DNA from: Arthrobacter sp. PAMC25564
Lineage (GTDB): Bacteria > Actinomycetota > Actinomycetes > Actinomycetales > Micrococcaceae
Length of the DNA: 64,000 nt
Assembly: GCF_004798705.1 (NCBI RefSeq)
Contig: NZ_CP039290.1
Span: 2,294,001 to 2,358,000 of the forward strand
Direction of reading: 5' to 3'
Below, piece by piece: positions 28,170 through 36,254 of this stretch. The notes beneath the pieces were generated by a model that was not told the DNA's origin, did no database searches, and worked only from the letters and a program-made list of their open reading frames with translations. How positions within the stretch are numbered: position 1 is the stretch's first letter; every line of letters begins with the position of its first letter. The translations under genes were made by a program, and so were the position numbers.

Positions 28170-29230
28170 TCTGAATTATCGCCTGAAAGTTCGGCTTCGA
28201 GTTCGCTGATGCTGGGAAGGCTGGAGGCGAACTCCTCGGGCAGCGACTTCACGATCTCGGATTCCCATTCGGCGATGCCGATCGGTTTGGAGAATCCACG
28301 TAGGGAGTACTCAGCCACCACATTGTTCTTGGTCTTGCACAGCAGCAGCCCGATGGTCGGCTGGTCGTCAGCACGGGCCAGGAGATCGTCCACGGCGGAC
28401 ATGTACATGTTGATCTGGCCCAGATACTCGGGCTTGAAGGCGGTGGCCTTCAGCTCGACCACCACGAAGCAGCGCAGCCTGAAGTTGTAGAACAGCAGAT
28501 CGGCGAAGAACTCGTCCTCGCCGATCGTCAAACGGTACTGCCGGCCCACGAAGGCGAAGCCCTGGCCGAGTTCCAGAAGGAAGTTTTCGACGTGCAGGAC
28601 TAGCTGGCCCTCAAGCTCGCGTTCGTTCCGTTTGCCGGTCATAGACACGAAGTCGAAGACATACGGGTCCTTGAAGGACTGCTGGGCCAGGTCGGAGTCC
28701 GACGGCGGCAAGGTCGCCTTGAAGTTGGTGATCGCCTTGCCGGCGCGCGCGTGGAGCTTGCCTTCGATTTGGTGGACCAGCACGGTCCGGGACCAGCCAT
28801 GTTCGACGGCCGCAGCCGCGTACCAGAGGCGGGTCTCCGGGTCGCTGAGCTTCTCTAGCAGGGCGATTTGGTGGTACCAAGGCAATGTTGCAAGCGGCGC
28901 TTGCAACATTGGAAAGTTCGGCCACGCTTCAGCGAACGACTTCATGTAGCGGAGATTTCGCGGCGAGAATCCTCTTGCCTCAGGAAAGGCCGAGCGGACG
29001 TCAGCCGAGAGCCGCGTGACCACTCTACTGCCCCATCCTTGCGCAGACTCCCGCTTGGCCAACTCGTTGCCAATCGACCAGTAGGACAGCAGCATCTCCC
29101 GGTTGGCGGCTGAAACTGCCCTGGAACGACCCGAACGGACCTCGGTGGATACGGACGCCAGCAGCTCCGGGTACCAATCCGGCATGCTGGACTTCGCGGG
29201 CGTTGATTCAAACGACGCTGCTGATGCCAT
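28166..29230 (-). CDS. DUF1016 / YhcG-type PDDEXK nuclease domain protein
   Basis: 354 residues. The N-terminal DUF1016 domain has LLSYWSIGNELAKRESAQGWGSRVVTRLS-type text and FSPRNLRYMKSFAEAWP. The C-terminal nuclease domain has the PD-(D/E)xK pattern in EDEFFADLLFYNFRLRCFVVVELKATAFKPEYLGQINMY-type sequence (Asp, then Glu-x-Lys). The family is widespread in prophages and next to type I restriction genes. It lies between hsdS (71 bp) and hsdR (GTGA overlap), so it belongs to the operon. Its role is not established. Confidence 0.9.
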   Translation of the reverse strand: MASAASFESTPAKSSMPDWYPELLASVSTEVRSGRSRAVSAANREMLLSYWSIGNELAKRESAQGWGSRVVTRLSADVRSAFPEARGFSPRNLRYMKSFAEAWPNFPMLQAPLATLPWYHQIALLEKLSDPETRLWYAAAAVEHGWSRTVLVHQIEGKLHARAGKAITNFKATLPPSDSDLAQQSFKDPYVFDFVSMTGKRNERELEGQLVLHVENFLLELGQGFAFVGRQYRLTIGEDEFFADLLFYNFRLRCFVVVELKATAFKPEYLGQINMYMSAVDDLLARADDQPTIGLLLCKTKNNVVAEYSLRGFSKPIGIAEWESEIVKSLPEEFASSLPSISELEAELSGDNSE

Positions 29231-29301
29231 GCTGATCGGTTCCTTCCCGGGCGGTCATTTCACCTCGAACGTATCCGCGGGCCCTGACATTCTTGGCGGC
29301 G

Positions 29302-30498
29302 TCACACTGCGGCGGCGACCAGCGCTTCCGCATCCTTGACCCGCAGTTTGCCGGACATGAGTTGGGGGAGGAGCGCGTCGCGGGTGGCGGCCAATTTGGC
29401 GTTCTCCGAAAGCGCGTTTGCGGCTGCCGCATGAAGTGGCTCCGCCAGGGCGACAAACTGCTCCATGACGTGCGGCTCGGCAAGCCGCACTTTGAACTTC
29501 TTAAAATTGCCACGGCTTAATTCAAGAAACGTTGCTCCGTTTGCCAACGAAATAAATTCTTCCACGCGGCTCCGCATTTCGTGGAAGAACCAGAAACGAA
29601 GATCCGGGTCGTGAGGCTGCACGACGATGAACCCCTGATTGACAGCCATCGGCTCCTGGGCCAGCGCGAAGGCGCCAATGGTGGCCCGTGAGGTCATGAG
29701 AATCGCTCCCGGCGGGTAGAGTTCGGAAGCACATGCCGCCAGTCCCGCGTCGGAAATCCGGCGTGATGTAGCGGACAGATATGGCCCCTTGAGCGCAGTC
29801 ACGTCAGTGGGAGTCGCCCACAACACGTCCCCACTCCAGAATTCTGGGATAGAAGTACTCGGGGTGCCGCCACCGCTCACCTTTGCAAGATCTCCAAATG
29901 CTTGCTGGGAGAAGGGTAGATGGCCAACGCGTCGATGAAATTCAGTGGCCGCAAGCTTTTCAGCCGTTCCAGCAAGCGTCGTGTTGGCGGCGATCTTGTC
30001 GTCGAGGGCCCTCACTACTTCTTCAATACCGAGCCTTATGGGTTCTGGTGGTATTGGAATGGGGATCTGCTTGAGATCGGATAGGTTCAGAGTGGCTTGA
30101 ACGGTTGTGTTTAGGACACCGCGGATCGATTCGATCGTCTTGGGTGATTCGAAGCAGAGTTGCAACCATCGGGAGCTGACACCTTCGGGACGGATTACGG
30201 CAATCGCTCGAGCTACATTCCACCCGGCTAACGACTCCGGAACCACTGCCGATTCGCCAACCGTTCCCACCAGCGTAAGTAGAAGCTCGCCGCCTACAAG
30301 CGTCGTACGGCTGTGTGCCCGCGAGATCTCCTCGGCAACTCGCATCGGACTCGACGTATCGATAATCCCGTTTCTGACGTCTTTCACTCGAACAATCGGG
30401 ATGCCGGTGGCCGAGTCATTCCCTGGCTGGACAACTCCATACGAGATCTGTCGTTCCTGCACGAGGTCCACCAAGGGGCTGAAGCGCCAGCCGTTCAC
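29302..30498 (-). CDS. hsdS: type I restriction specificity subunit
   Basis: 398 residues with two target-recognition domains separated by a conserved coiled-coil spacer ([25 protein letters not shown]) and a second repeat at the end ([31 protein letters not shown]). The two-TRD, two-spacer architecture is complete, so a bipartite target is expected. GC is lower inside the TRDs, as usual for these exchanged segments. The GTG start overlaps the hsdM stop (GTGA). Confidence 0.93.
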   Translation of the reverse strand: MNGWRFSPLVDLVQERQISYGVVQPGNDSATGIPIVRVKDVRNGIIDTSSPMRVAEEISRAHSRTTLVGGELLLTLVGTVGESAVVPESLAGWNVARAIAVIRPEGVSSRWLQLCFESPKTIESIRGVLNTTVQATLNLSDLKQIPIPIPPEPIRLGIEEVVRALDDKIAANTTLAGTAEKLAATEFHRRVGHLPFSQQAFGDLAKVSGGGTPSTSIPEFWSGDVLWATPTDVTALKGPYLSATSRRISDAGLAACASELYPPGAILMTSRATIGAFALAQEPMAVNQGFIVVQPHDPDLRFWFFHEMRSRVEEFISLANGATFLELSRGNFKKFKVRLAEPHVMEQFVALAEPLHAAAANALSENAKLAATRDALLPQLMSGKLRVKDAEALVAAAV

Positions 30499-31085
30499 GA
30501 AACCCTCCCCAACTGTTCCCGCACAACCTGGGCCAACCGCTCAGACTCCTCAAACTGTGCAAACAGCTCCTTGGACAACCGTGCGATCTTCTCCTCGATC
30601 GGCTCGCCGTCGTCCTCGACGTCAGCCGCACCGACGTACCTGCCCGGCGTCAGCGCGTAGTCCGCTGCCTTGACCTCCGCGAGGCTGGCCGAATAGCAGA
30701 AGCCGGCCTCGTCGTCGTACGCCAGACCGGCCTCGACCGCCGAAGCGGTGCCGCGCCAGGCGTGGTAGGTGTTGGCGATCTTGGCGATGTCTTCATCGGA
30801 GAGCGCGCGCTCGGCGCGGTCCACCATGTAGCCGAGGTTGCGGGCGTCGATGAACAGCACCTGCCCGGTCCGGTCCACGGACCCGCGCGGGCCGGCGGTC
30901 TTGTCCTTGGCGAAGAACCAGGTGCAGACGGGGATGCCGGTGCTGCGGAAGAGCTGGGTGGGCAGCGCCACCATGCAGGAGACCAGGTCCGCCTCGACGA
31001 GCTGGGCGCGGATCTCGCCCTCGCCGCCGGAGTTGGAGGACATGGAGCCGTTGGCCATGACCACGCCAGCGCTGCCGCCGCGCCC
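30495..31085 (-). pseudogene. hsdM: type I methyltransferase subunit, C-terminal remnant
   Basis: About 195 codons of HsdM C-terminus remain, beginning near [21 protein letters not shown] and continuing with [24 protein letters not shown] and a normal end. The N-terminal ~300 residues, with the SAM-binding and NPPF/Y catalytic motifs, are missing. Upstream of about 31085 the open frame runs into the antisense of an unrelated plus-strand gene, so the listed ATG at 31337 is not a real start. This looks like a deletion junction. Without methylation the system should be silent. Confidence 0.88.
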
Positions 31086-31266
31086 GTTCCGTAGCGTGGA
31101 CCTCGACGGGGACGGCATTCCAGATGAGCCCCAGGCGATCGCCGCGGTCAAGGGCGTCGGCGGTGCAATCGCCGGTGCCGCAGACGCGGTGGGCGGGAAG
31201 GTCACCGGGATGTTCAAGTCCAAGAAGAAAGACAAGACTGAACTGCCGGGAAATCTGAAGGAGTAA
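31085..31266 (+). pseudogene. C-terminal remnant of an unknown gene
   Basis: The plus strand from about 31085 reads [18 protein letters not shown] and then an Ala/Gly-rich segment and a Lys-rich tail ([13 protein letters not shown]), ending at TAA 31264-31266, directly before a strong terminator. The frame upstream is antisense to hsdM, so the 5' part of this gene is gone. I do not recognise the family; DLDGDGIPD is a calcium-loop-like string seen in many surface proteins. Confidence 0.65.
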
Positions 31267-31275
31267 AACCGAAAC

Positions 31276-31305
31276 GGCCCCCACACGCAGACGCGTGCGG
31301 GGGCC
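31276..31305 (+). terminator. terminator of the truncated plus-strand gene
   Basis: A 13-bp stem with one mismatch (31276-31288 with 31293-31305), loop AGAC, is followed by TTAT. It lies 10 bases after the stop of the remnant gene, supporting that the remnant is a genuine 3' end. Between here and 31627 I see no clear gene; a minus-strand frame ending near 31306 may be a remnant. Confidence 0.8.
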
Positions 31306-31627
31306 TTATCGTTGGGCGGACACTTCAAATACTGCACTCTTTGTTAGGAGTTCCTGACAGAGTACGAATTCGTCCACAAAACGGCAGTGCTGCTGCAGTT
31401 CGCCGTGGTCGGTCACCCGGAGGCTGAAGAAGCCAAGCTGGATTCGTGTCGATGCCGCTATGAATGCAATGCCCCGCAAGATGTGTGCGGCGAACGCCCT
31501 GGAGGGCGGCGGCGAGGTAAAGTCTCGTTTTGTGGCGGCCGGGGAGCTGGCCACGCTCAGTGGCCTCGACGCAGCGGAACCGGTGACGGTATGTCCGCTG
31601 AATCGGGCAAGCAGGGGGAGAAACACT

Positions 31628-32320
31628 ATGACCGCAGGCGTCGATACGTCCTTTGACTACCGCTCGGATACTCCGCCCGGAAAGGACCCCGACAAGCACA
31701 GCCCGACCCTGCGCAGGCACCACCAGCTGCTGTGGAGCAAGGATCTGCCCTACGGCGGAGGGCGGTTCGATTTGGCACCGGAGCCGGGCGGGTACCTCGT
31801 GCACCGGTCCGAGCTGGGTGTCTTCCTTCTTGCCAGCGACGCCATCACCACCAGGCTGACGGACAAGGCGTCCAAAGCCATAGCGAAGATTTCGGCCCAT
31901 GAACTGCCCCAATACGGCGGCTACACCGCCGGCAGCGCCCTCGTGTTTCCTGGCAACCGCATCGGCAGAAAAATGGAGATCAATAGTGCACGGGGATTCA
32001 ACCCCAGCATCGCCGACCGCTTCGACGTGACCCTGGAATGCATCCGCCGCCACTATTCAGGTGAGCCGTCGAACAAATTCGGAGAAGTCCTGGACAGGTA
32101 TTCAGACTTCTTCGCCCTGTTCAAGGACTTTGACGGGTACGTTGAATTCTTCCTACTGCAGGACCTCATCAATGAGGATGGCACCATCCGGTTCTTCCAC
32201 CCGTTCGACAACTTCAGGACACCGGCAGTTCCAAAGACCCCCGACGAATACCTCGAGTATTTACAACGCAGCAGGGATTTCATCCGTGCACGCAACAAGA
32301 CGATCGACGCCCAACCCTGA
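31628..32320 (+). CDS. DUF6994-like protein
   Basis: 230 residues from the ATG at 31628, chosen because GGGGGAGA lies upstream; the frame extends 56 codons further but without support. The opening (FDYRSDTPPGKDPDKHSPTLRRHHQLLWS) and SALVFPGNRIGRKMEINSARGF match an actinobacterial family I recall as DUF6994. It is soluble, with a conserved C-terminal FFLLQDLINEDGTIRFF and no known function. Confidence 0.7.
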   Translation: MTAGVDTSFDYRSDTPPGKDPDKHSPTLRRHHQLLWSKDLPYGGGRFDLAPEPGGYLVHRSELGVFLLASDAITTRLTDKASKAIAKISAHELPQYGGYTAGSALVFPGNRIGRKMEINSARGFNPSIADRFDVTLECIRRHYSGEPSNKFGEVLDRYSDFFALFKDFDGYVEFFLLQDLINEDGTIRFFHPFDNFRTPAVPKTPDEYLEYLQRSRDFIRARNKTIDAQP

Positions 32321-32404
32321 CCTTCTGATCAGCAGGCTCGAAAGCTACAGTTGAGTACCCGCTGAAGAGTGGGCGAGTTCGTGAAGCAAGGCGCGTGGGT
32401 ACAA

Positions 32405-32428
32405 GCCACCTCGCTTCTATGAGGTGGC
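32405..32428 (+). terminator. hairpin after the DUF6994-like gene
   Basis: GCCACCTC (32405-32412) pairs with GAGGTGGC (32421-32428), an 8-bp stem with an 8-nt loop, about 85 bp after the stop. The rest of 32321-32758 has no gene that I can see. Confidence 0.5.
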
Positions 32429-32758
32429 CACGAAGATGTGTACCTTTCAGCTATTATCAGGGTGATACTTCACATTGCCTATCAGTTTCGCCAACCTAGG
32501 TCAGTCAGCCGATATGGGCAGTAGTCCACCAAAACCTCGGAATTACGGTGGTCCGCATCTGGTGCTTTTCGCCAAGTGTCCTTGGGTCTCACACTTTCTT
32601 TCTTCTTCTGTTGCCTCCTCCTCTCGGGGGCTAGTTGGCGGTTCGACTTATGGTTGGTTGCCGGAACGGGCCTGGCGATCCAGTGTCGTTGTCGCGCCGT
32701 GTATTAGCTGCGTCCTCAGCGATGCCCCCGGCTTCCTCAGCCCGGGAAGGGATGGATC

Positions 32759-33409
32759 GTGAGCGGATTCGTGGACGCCATTCTGAGCGTCGATCCGGTC
32801 CTTGCGCTGGTGTTGGTGGGTTTGCTGGTGTTTGCCGAGGACGCTTTGTTTGTCGGGTTCGTGATCCCGGGGGAGACCGCGGCGGTCCTGGGCGGGGTGG
32901 TCGCCAGCCGTGGCCATGTGGAGCTGTGGGTGATGATGGTTCTTGTGGTGGTGGCCGCGATCATCGGGGACACGGTTGGCTATGAGGTGGGTAAGCACTT
33001 CGGCGCCCGGGTCTTGAATATGAAGGTCCTGGATAAGCGCCGCGCCCAGCTTGAAAAGGCGCAAGCCTTCCTGCGCAGGCGGGGAGGATCGGCTGTGTTC
33101 CTGGGCCGGTTTACCGCGTTCTTCCGGGCGGTCATGCCGGCATTGGCCGGAACCTCCCGGATGCACTATCCCCGGTTCCTTGTCTTTAATGCCGCCGGCG
33201 GCCTGGTCTGGGGTACAGGGTTTGTGTTGCTCGGTTTTTTGGCCGGCAACTCCTACGAGGCGGTCGCCCAGGCTGCAGGACATGACATCACCGCGGTCGT
33301 GGCGGCGGTCGTGGTCATCGGGTTCATCATCTGGCGGGTCCGCAAGGCGCGCAGGGACCGCTCTGAAGCCGGCGCCGTGACCGATTCCGCGCAGGAGCCG
33401 GAGCAATGA
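32759..33409 (+). CDS. DedA family membrane protein
   Basis: 216 residues from GTG at 32759 after GAAGGGAT. The DedA/SNARE-associated pattern is clear: FAEDALFVGFVIPGETAAVLGG, GDTVGYEVGKHFG, and the signature FLGRFTAFFRAVMPALAGTSRMHYPRF. There are about four or five membrane segments and a charged tail. Some DedA proteins flip undecaprenyl phosphate back across the membrane; the convergent PAP2 phosphatase next door would suit that pathway, but the substrate here is inferred. Confidence 0.92.
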   Translation: MSGFVDAILSVDPVLALVLVGLLVFAEDALFVGFVIPGETAAVLGGVVASRGHVELWVMMVLVVVAAIIGDTVGYEVGKHFGARVLNMKVLDKRRAQLEKAQAFLRRRGGSAVFLGRFTAFFRAVMPALAGTSRMHYPRFLVFNAAGGLVWGTGFVLLGFLAGNSYEAVAQAAGHDITAVVAAVVVIGFIIWRVRKARRDRSEAGAVTDSAQEPEQ

Positions 33410-33506
33410 CCGCCGGCGCGCAGGGCGCCGCCGTTCCCCGGGAGGAGCGAGACCAAGATAACCGCAACTACGCCCACTCGCTGTATCCGTAAGATGCGGC
33501 TTGTTT

Positions 33507-34241
33507 TCAGCTGGTGGCTGTGCGGTGGGATCGTGTCGTGCCTGTCAGCCTCATGATGGTAGCGATTCCGCGCAAGCGGGGCTCGACGAGGTTGTTCCAT
33601 AATGGCAGCCACAGCAAAATGCCCGCGGTGCTGATCAGCAGCGAGCCGATGACGTCGCTGGGATAGTGCACGCCCAGGTACAAGCGGGAAAGCCCGACGG
33701 CGACAGCCAGCAGAACGCCGCCTACGGCGGTGATCGTGCGTTGTGTCCCGGTGCGTGCGAGCACCAGGACGACGGCCCAGGCCAACGACGCGGCAAACGC
33801 TGTGTGGCCGCTGGGGAAGCTGTTGTTGCCGGTCTCCGTTATCAGCGCTTGCGTCGCCTCGGCGGGCGGACTGAGCCGGGCGACGCTGAGCTTGCCTATT
33901 TCCGAGGACAGCCAGCCGACGCTGGTGAGGGATCCGAATGCCAGTGCGGTGAGCGGTTTACGGAGTCCGAACGCCAGGACCAGGCAGGCCAGCAGCAGGA
34001 TGATGATGTTCCCGCCAGGAGAGAAAAGGGTGTTCAAGGCCAGCGCAAGGCCTGACTGTGCGGTGGTCCGGCGAGGAATCAGGCTTTCGTCCCAGGTGAG
34101 GTCCGGTCCGGGGGAGCCGTAGAGTTTTGCCAGGAATCCGATGGTGAGCGCGATGGCGAAAAGGACCGCGGACGCGGGCACCAGCCACCACGAACGCCCC
34201 GGCAGGTGCAGGGGTGGGACGGCGGGTGAAGGCGGCTTCAT
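33507..34241 (-). CDS. PAP2 family membrane phosphatase
   Basis: 244 residues with about six membrane segments. The three phosphatase motifs are present: a KLSVARLSPP-type first motif, NSFPSGHTAFAAS and GLSRLYLGVHYPSDVIGSLL. Family members dephosphorylate lipid phosphates such as undecaprenyl or phosphatidic pyro/phosphates on the outer face of the membrane. It converges on the DedA gene, 97 bp apart. Confidence 0.92.
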   Translation of the reverse strand: MKPPSPAVPPLHLPGRSWWLVPASAVLFAIALTIGFLAKLYGSPGPDLTWDESLIPRRTTAQSGLALALNTLFSPGGNIIILLLACLVLAFGLRKPLTALAFGSLTSVGWLSSEIGKLSVARLSPPAEATQALITETGNNSFPSGHTAFAASLAWAVVLVLARTGTQRTITAVGGVLLAVAVGLSRLYLGVHYPSDVIGSLLISTAGILLWLPLWNNLVEPRLRGIATIMRLTGTTRSHRTATS

Positions 34242-34484
34242 TTATTCTTTCCCTGTGCAGTCGGCGCCGCGGCGCGGGACATGAGCCCGCGTCACTGCAT
34301 GGCGAGCGCCTGCGGCTAGAAGTTTCCCAGTGGTTCTTGGGAAGATGCTGGGAATCACTTGTTGCTTGCCCGCTTTAGGGAACCACCGGCGTTGAGATGC
34401 CGGGCGGCAGGACACATCAAACACCCGCGCCGCGTGGCCGGCCTCTGAGGAGGCATCCGGAGCCGGAGGGGTGCCCGCCTCGCG

Positions 34485-34799
34485 TCAGGCCGTGACGGTG
34501 AGCGTTTCCACCGTGCATTGGGTGGTCCTGCCGGAGCTGAGCCGGTATTCCGCACGAACCTCGACCTCGACCGCAGCCGGGAGGAGGTCTCCGAACTCAC
34601 CGGAAGCACTGCGTTCCCGCGCATACGCGACAGCCTGATCCCTGGCACTGAATTCAGGGGATGAAGCATATGGGCCCGCATTGACGATGTAGAACACCCG
34701 CGTCACCACAGCACCGGCCAGCTCGTGGGTGGAGTCATGAGCCTGATCAAATACCAGGTCGTCCGCCATGCTTGCTCCTCGATTCATCAGGACTCCCAC
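34485..34799 (-). CDS. small hypothetical protein
   Basis: 104 residues; a better start may be the Met at residue 11 (MADDLVFDQAH). Soluble with no motif recognised: FYIVNAGPYASSPEFSARDQAVAYARERSASG suggests a small alpha/beta fold that takes an Ala/Arg-rich helix. The codon pattern is consistent with coding on the minus strand. Confidence 0.5.
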   Translation of the reverse strand: MGVLMNRGASMADDLVFDQAHDSTHELAGAVVTRVFYIVNAGPYASSPEFSARDQAVAYARERSASGEFGDLLPAAVEVEVRAEYRLSSGRTTQCTVETLTVTA

Positions 34800-34893
34800 T
34801 TTACCGCCCTTATCAATCGGCTTCCGGCATGTCCTGATGCCCCGGCCGGTTCAGAAGGCGCCAGATGGCCCCGGCGTTCACGGCTGTTCCGCG

Positions 34894-35049
34894 GGCCCGG
34901 ACGGCTACCAGCTCGGCAACTATCCCCCGAGGTGGGTGGAGTGGAACGGGAAGTTCCGCGACGTCGTCCGTGACTTCTGGCGCGGCAGGCCCGGGGTCAT
35001 TGCCGAGCTCGCGAAGCGCCTCACAGGCTCCGCTGACCTCTACCACCGG
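34894..35049 (+). pseudogene. fragment of glycogen debranching enzyme (GlgX)
   Basis: A 52-codon stretch reads GPDGYQLGNYPPRWVEWNG and FRDVVRDFWRG, then AELAKRLTGSADLY, which is the conserved active-site-proximal segment of GlgX/isoamylase-type debranching enzymes. Normal GlgX is about 700 residues; nothing else of it is visible on either side, and the frame continues into unrelated sequence. It is a relic of an older gene lost from this place. Confidence 0.8.
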
Positions 35050-35105
35050 TGTTCTGTGCAAGGTGGAGCGGTGCCCGACTACCCGTTGGAAGTCGTTGCC
35101 GATGA

Positions 35106-35313
35106 GCCAGGGGGGGCGATCAGGTCCGGCTCTGTGCGTGCCCGCTGGTCGTTCCCCTGCCCGATGGCAGGACTGCCCTGCCCTTCCGCTGGGATTCACA
35201 GGGCAACGACAGTTTCCGGACAGCCGCTGCCGATCTTGGTGCTGCAACGTGGTCTGTGAAGCCGGTGAAACCCGCCGGTCGAAATGCGAGGAGACGATAC
35301 GTTGTCACGTAAG
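35106..35313 (+). other. possible short coding remnant
   Basis: An open stretch without an obvious start reads PLVVPLPDGRTALPFRWDS and GNDSFRTAAADLGAATWSV before a TAA that overlaps the start of the next gene. The amino-acid composition looks protein-like, but I do not recognise it. It may be the tail of another deleted gene. Confidence 0.25.
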
Positions 35314-35844
35314 AAGAACATCACGCTAGGGATCTCAGCCACAGCCTTGGCCCTGGGCCTCGGCTTGGGAGTCACAGGCATGGCTTCAGCGACTACTCCG
35401 ACCCCTACCCCAAGCACAAGCTCCAGCGCCGCCACCGATAATCCGGACAACCACGGGATGCGCGGCGGCCACGGCGCGGACCGGGGACAACTGGCTGCAG
35501 ACCTTGCCTCGAAGCTCGGCGTTGACCAGGCTAAGGTCACGGCCGCTCTCAGGACCTTCCGTGATGCCAACAAGGCCGCCACGAAGCCGGCGGAGGGCAC
35601 CGAGCCTGACCACGCCGCCATGGACGCAGCGATGGCCAAGTCGCTGGCTACGACTCTGGGCATTGACGAGGCGAAGGTCACCACAGCCTTGACAGACATC
35701 CATGGCGCAGAGCAGGCGACGCGCGCGGCTGCTCTGAAGACCAAGCTGGACAAGTCCGTGACCGGTGGCACGCTGACGCAGGCTGAAGCCGATGCCGTTA
35801 CGAAGGCCGTGGAAAAGGGTGTGATCGGTGGCGGCGGTCGTTAA
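35302..35844 (+). CDS. secreted protein with duplicated helical repeat
   Basis: 180 residues from a TTG at 35302 (MSRKKNITLG), chosen because GAGGAG lies eight bases upstream; an ATG at 35284 precedes that sequence. An N-terminal signal peptide ends near GMASA, followed by a Thr/Pro/Ser linker. The mature part has two copies of a ~20-residue helix pair, LASKLGVDQAKVTAALRTF and LATTLGIDEAKVTTALTDI, and a C-terminal Gly-rich end. The function is unknown. Confidence 0.75.
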   Translation: MSRKKNITLGISATALALGLGLGVTGMASATTPTPTPSTSSSAATDNPDNHGMRGGHGADRGQLAADLASKLGVDQAKVTAALRTFRDANKAATKPAEGTEPDHAAMDAAMAKSLATTLGIDEAKVTTALTDIHGAEQATRAAALKTKLDKSVTGGTLTQAEADAVTKAVEKGVIGGGGR

Positions 35845-35882
35845 CATCCACCGCAATACCGTCGCTCCTGCGACATGACGTA

Positions 35883-35917
35883 AAAGACTCCCCGGCGCAT
35901 TGCCCCGGGGAGTCTTT
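35883..35917 (+). terminator. Rho-independent terminator
   Basis: A perfect 13-bp stem AAAGACTCCCCGG/CCGGGGAGTCTTT with a 9-nt loop lies about 40 bp after the secreted repeat protein. The A-rich 5' arm and T-rich 3' arm make it usable in both directions. Confidence 0.9.
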
Positions 35918-35929
35918 CGTTAAGCCGCT

Positions 35930-36210
35930 ACAACGGCCGGGATGTGAAGACCACCTTCTGCGCACGTGCGATCCATGAACGGCGTGCAGCCCGTCAGCGA
36001 CCGCCAGACCGCGTCCGGGCGGCCTCATCTTTGTCGAAGGCATCGACGATCACGGCCCCGCCAGCTTGACCAGGGAGGCGCCGTTGATGAAACTGGCCCT
36101 CCGGCGCCGCAGCCGGAAGGGCAGGGAACGGAAACGGCAGGTCGTAGTGCATCGGCTGCGAAAGCTGATCAGCCGGTAGCGCCGGGGTGGTTCCGGCCGG
36201 TTGCGACGTA
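35930..36210. other. region without a confident gene
   Basis: About 280 bp between two terminators. One plus-strand frame ending at 36179 reads GGLIFVEGIDDHGPASLTRE followed by a very basic tail, which could be a gene remnant. No start or family is recognised. Confidence 0.3.
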
Positions 36211-36234
36211 GGAGGGCTTCCGCGGAAGCCCTCC
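36211..36234 (-). terminator. terminator of the alkaline-phosphatase-type gene
   Basis: A perfect 24-nt palindrome, GGAGGGCTTCCG/CGGAAGCCCTCC, lies 20 bp beyond the stop of the minus-strand phosphodiesterase gene. Confidence 0.75.
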
Positions 36235-36254
36235 GGTGTCGGGCCTGTCTGGGG

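Noticed and set aside
24903..28490. 1195-codon open frame on the plus strand
   Set aside because: It is exactly antisense to hsdR and the 3' part of the DUF1016 gene, both of which have clear motifs. The plus translation is His/Arg/Gly-rich shadow text typical of GC-rich DNA.
31306..31626. 106-codon minus-strand frame
   Set aside because: Its 5' half covers the promoter and ribosome-binding site of the DUF6994-like gene. The C-terminal part could be a relic, but I cannot name it.
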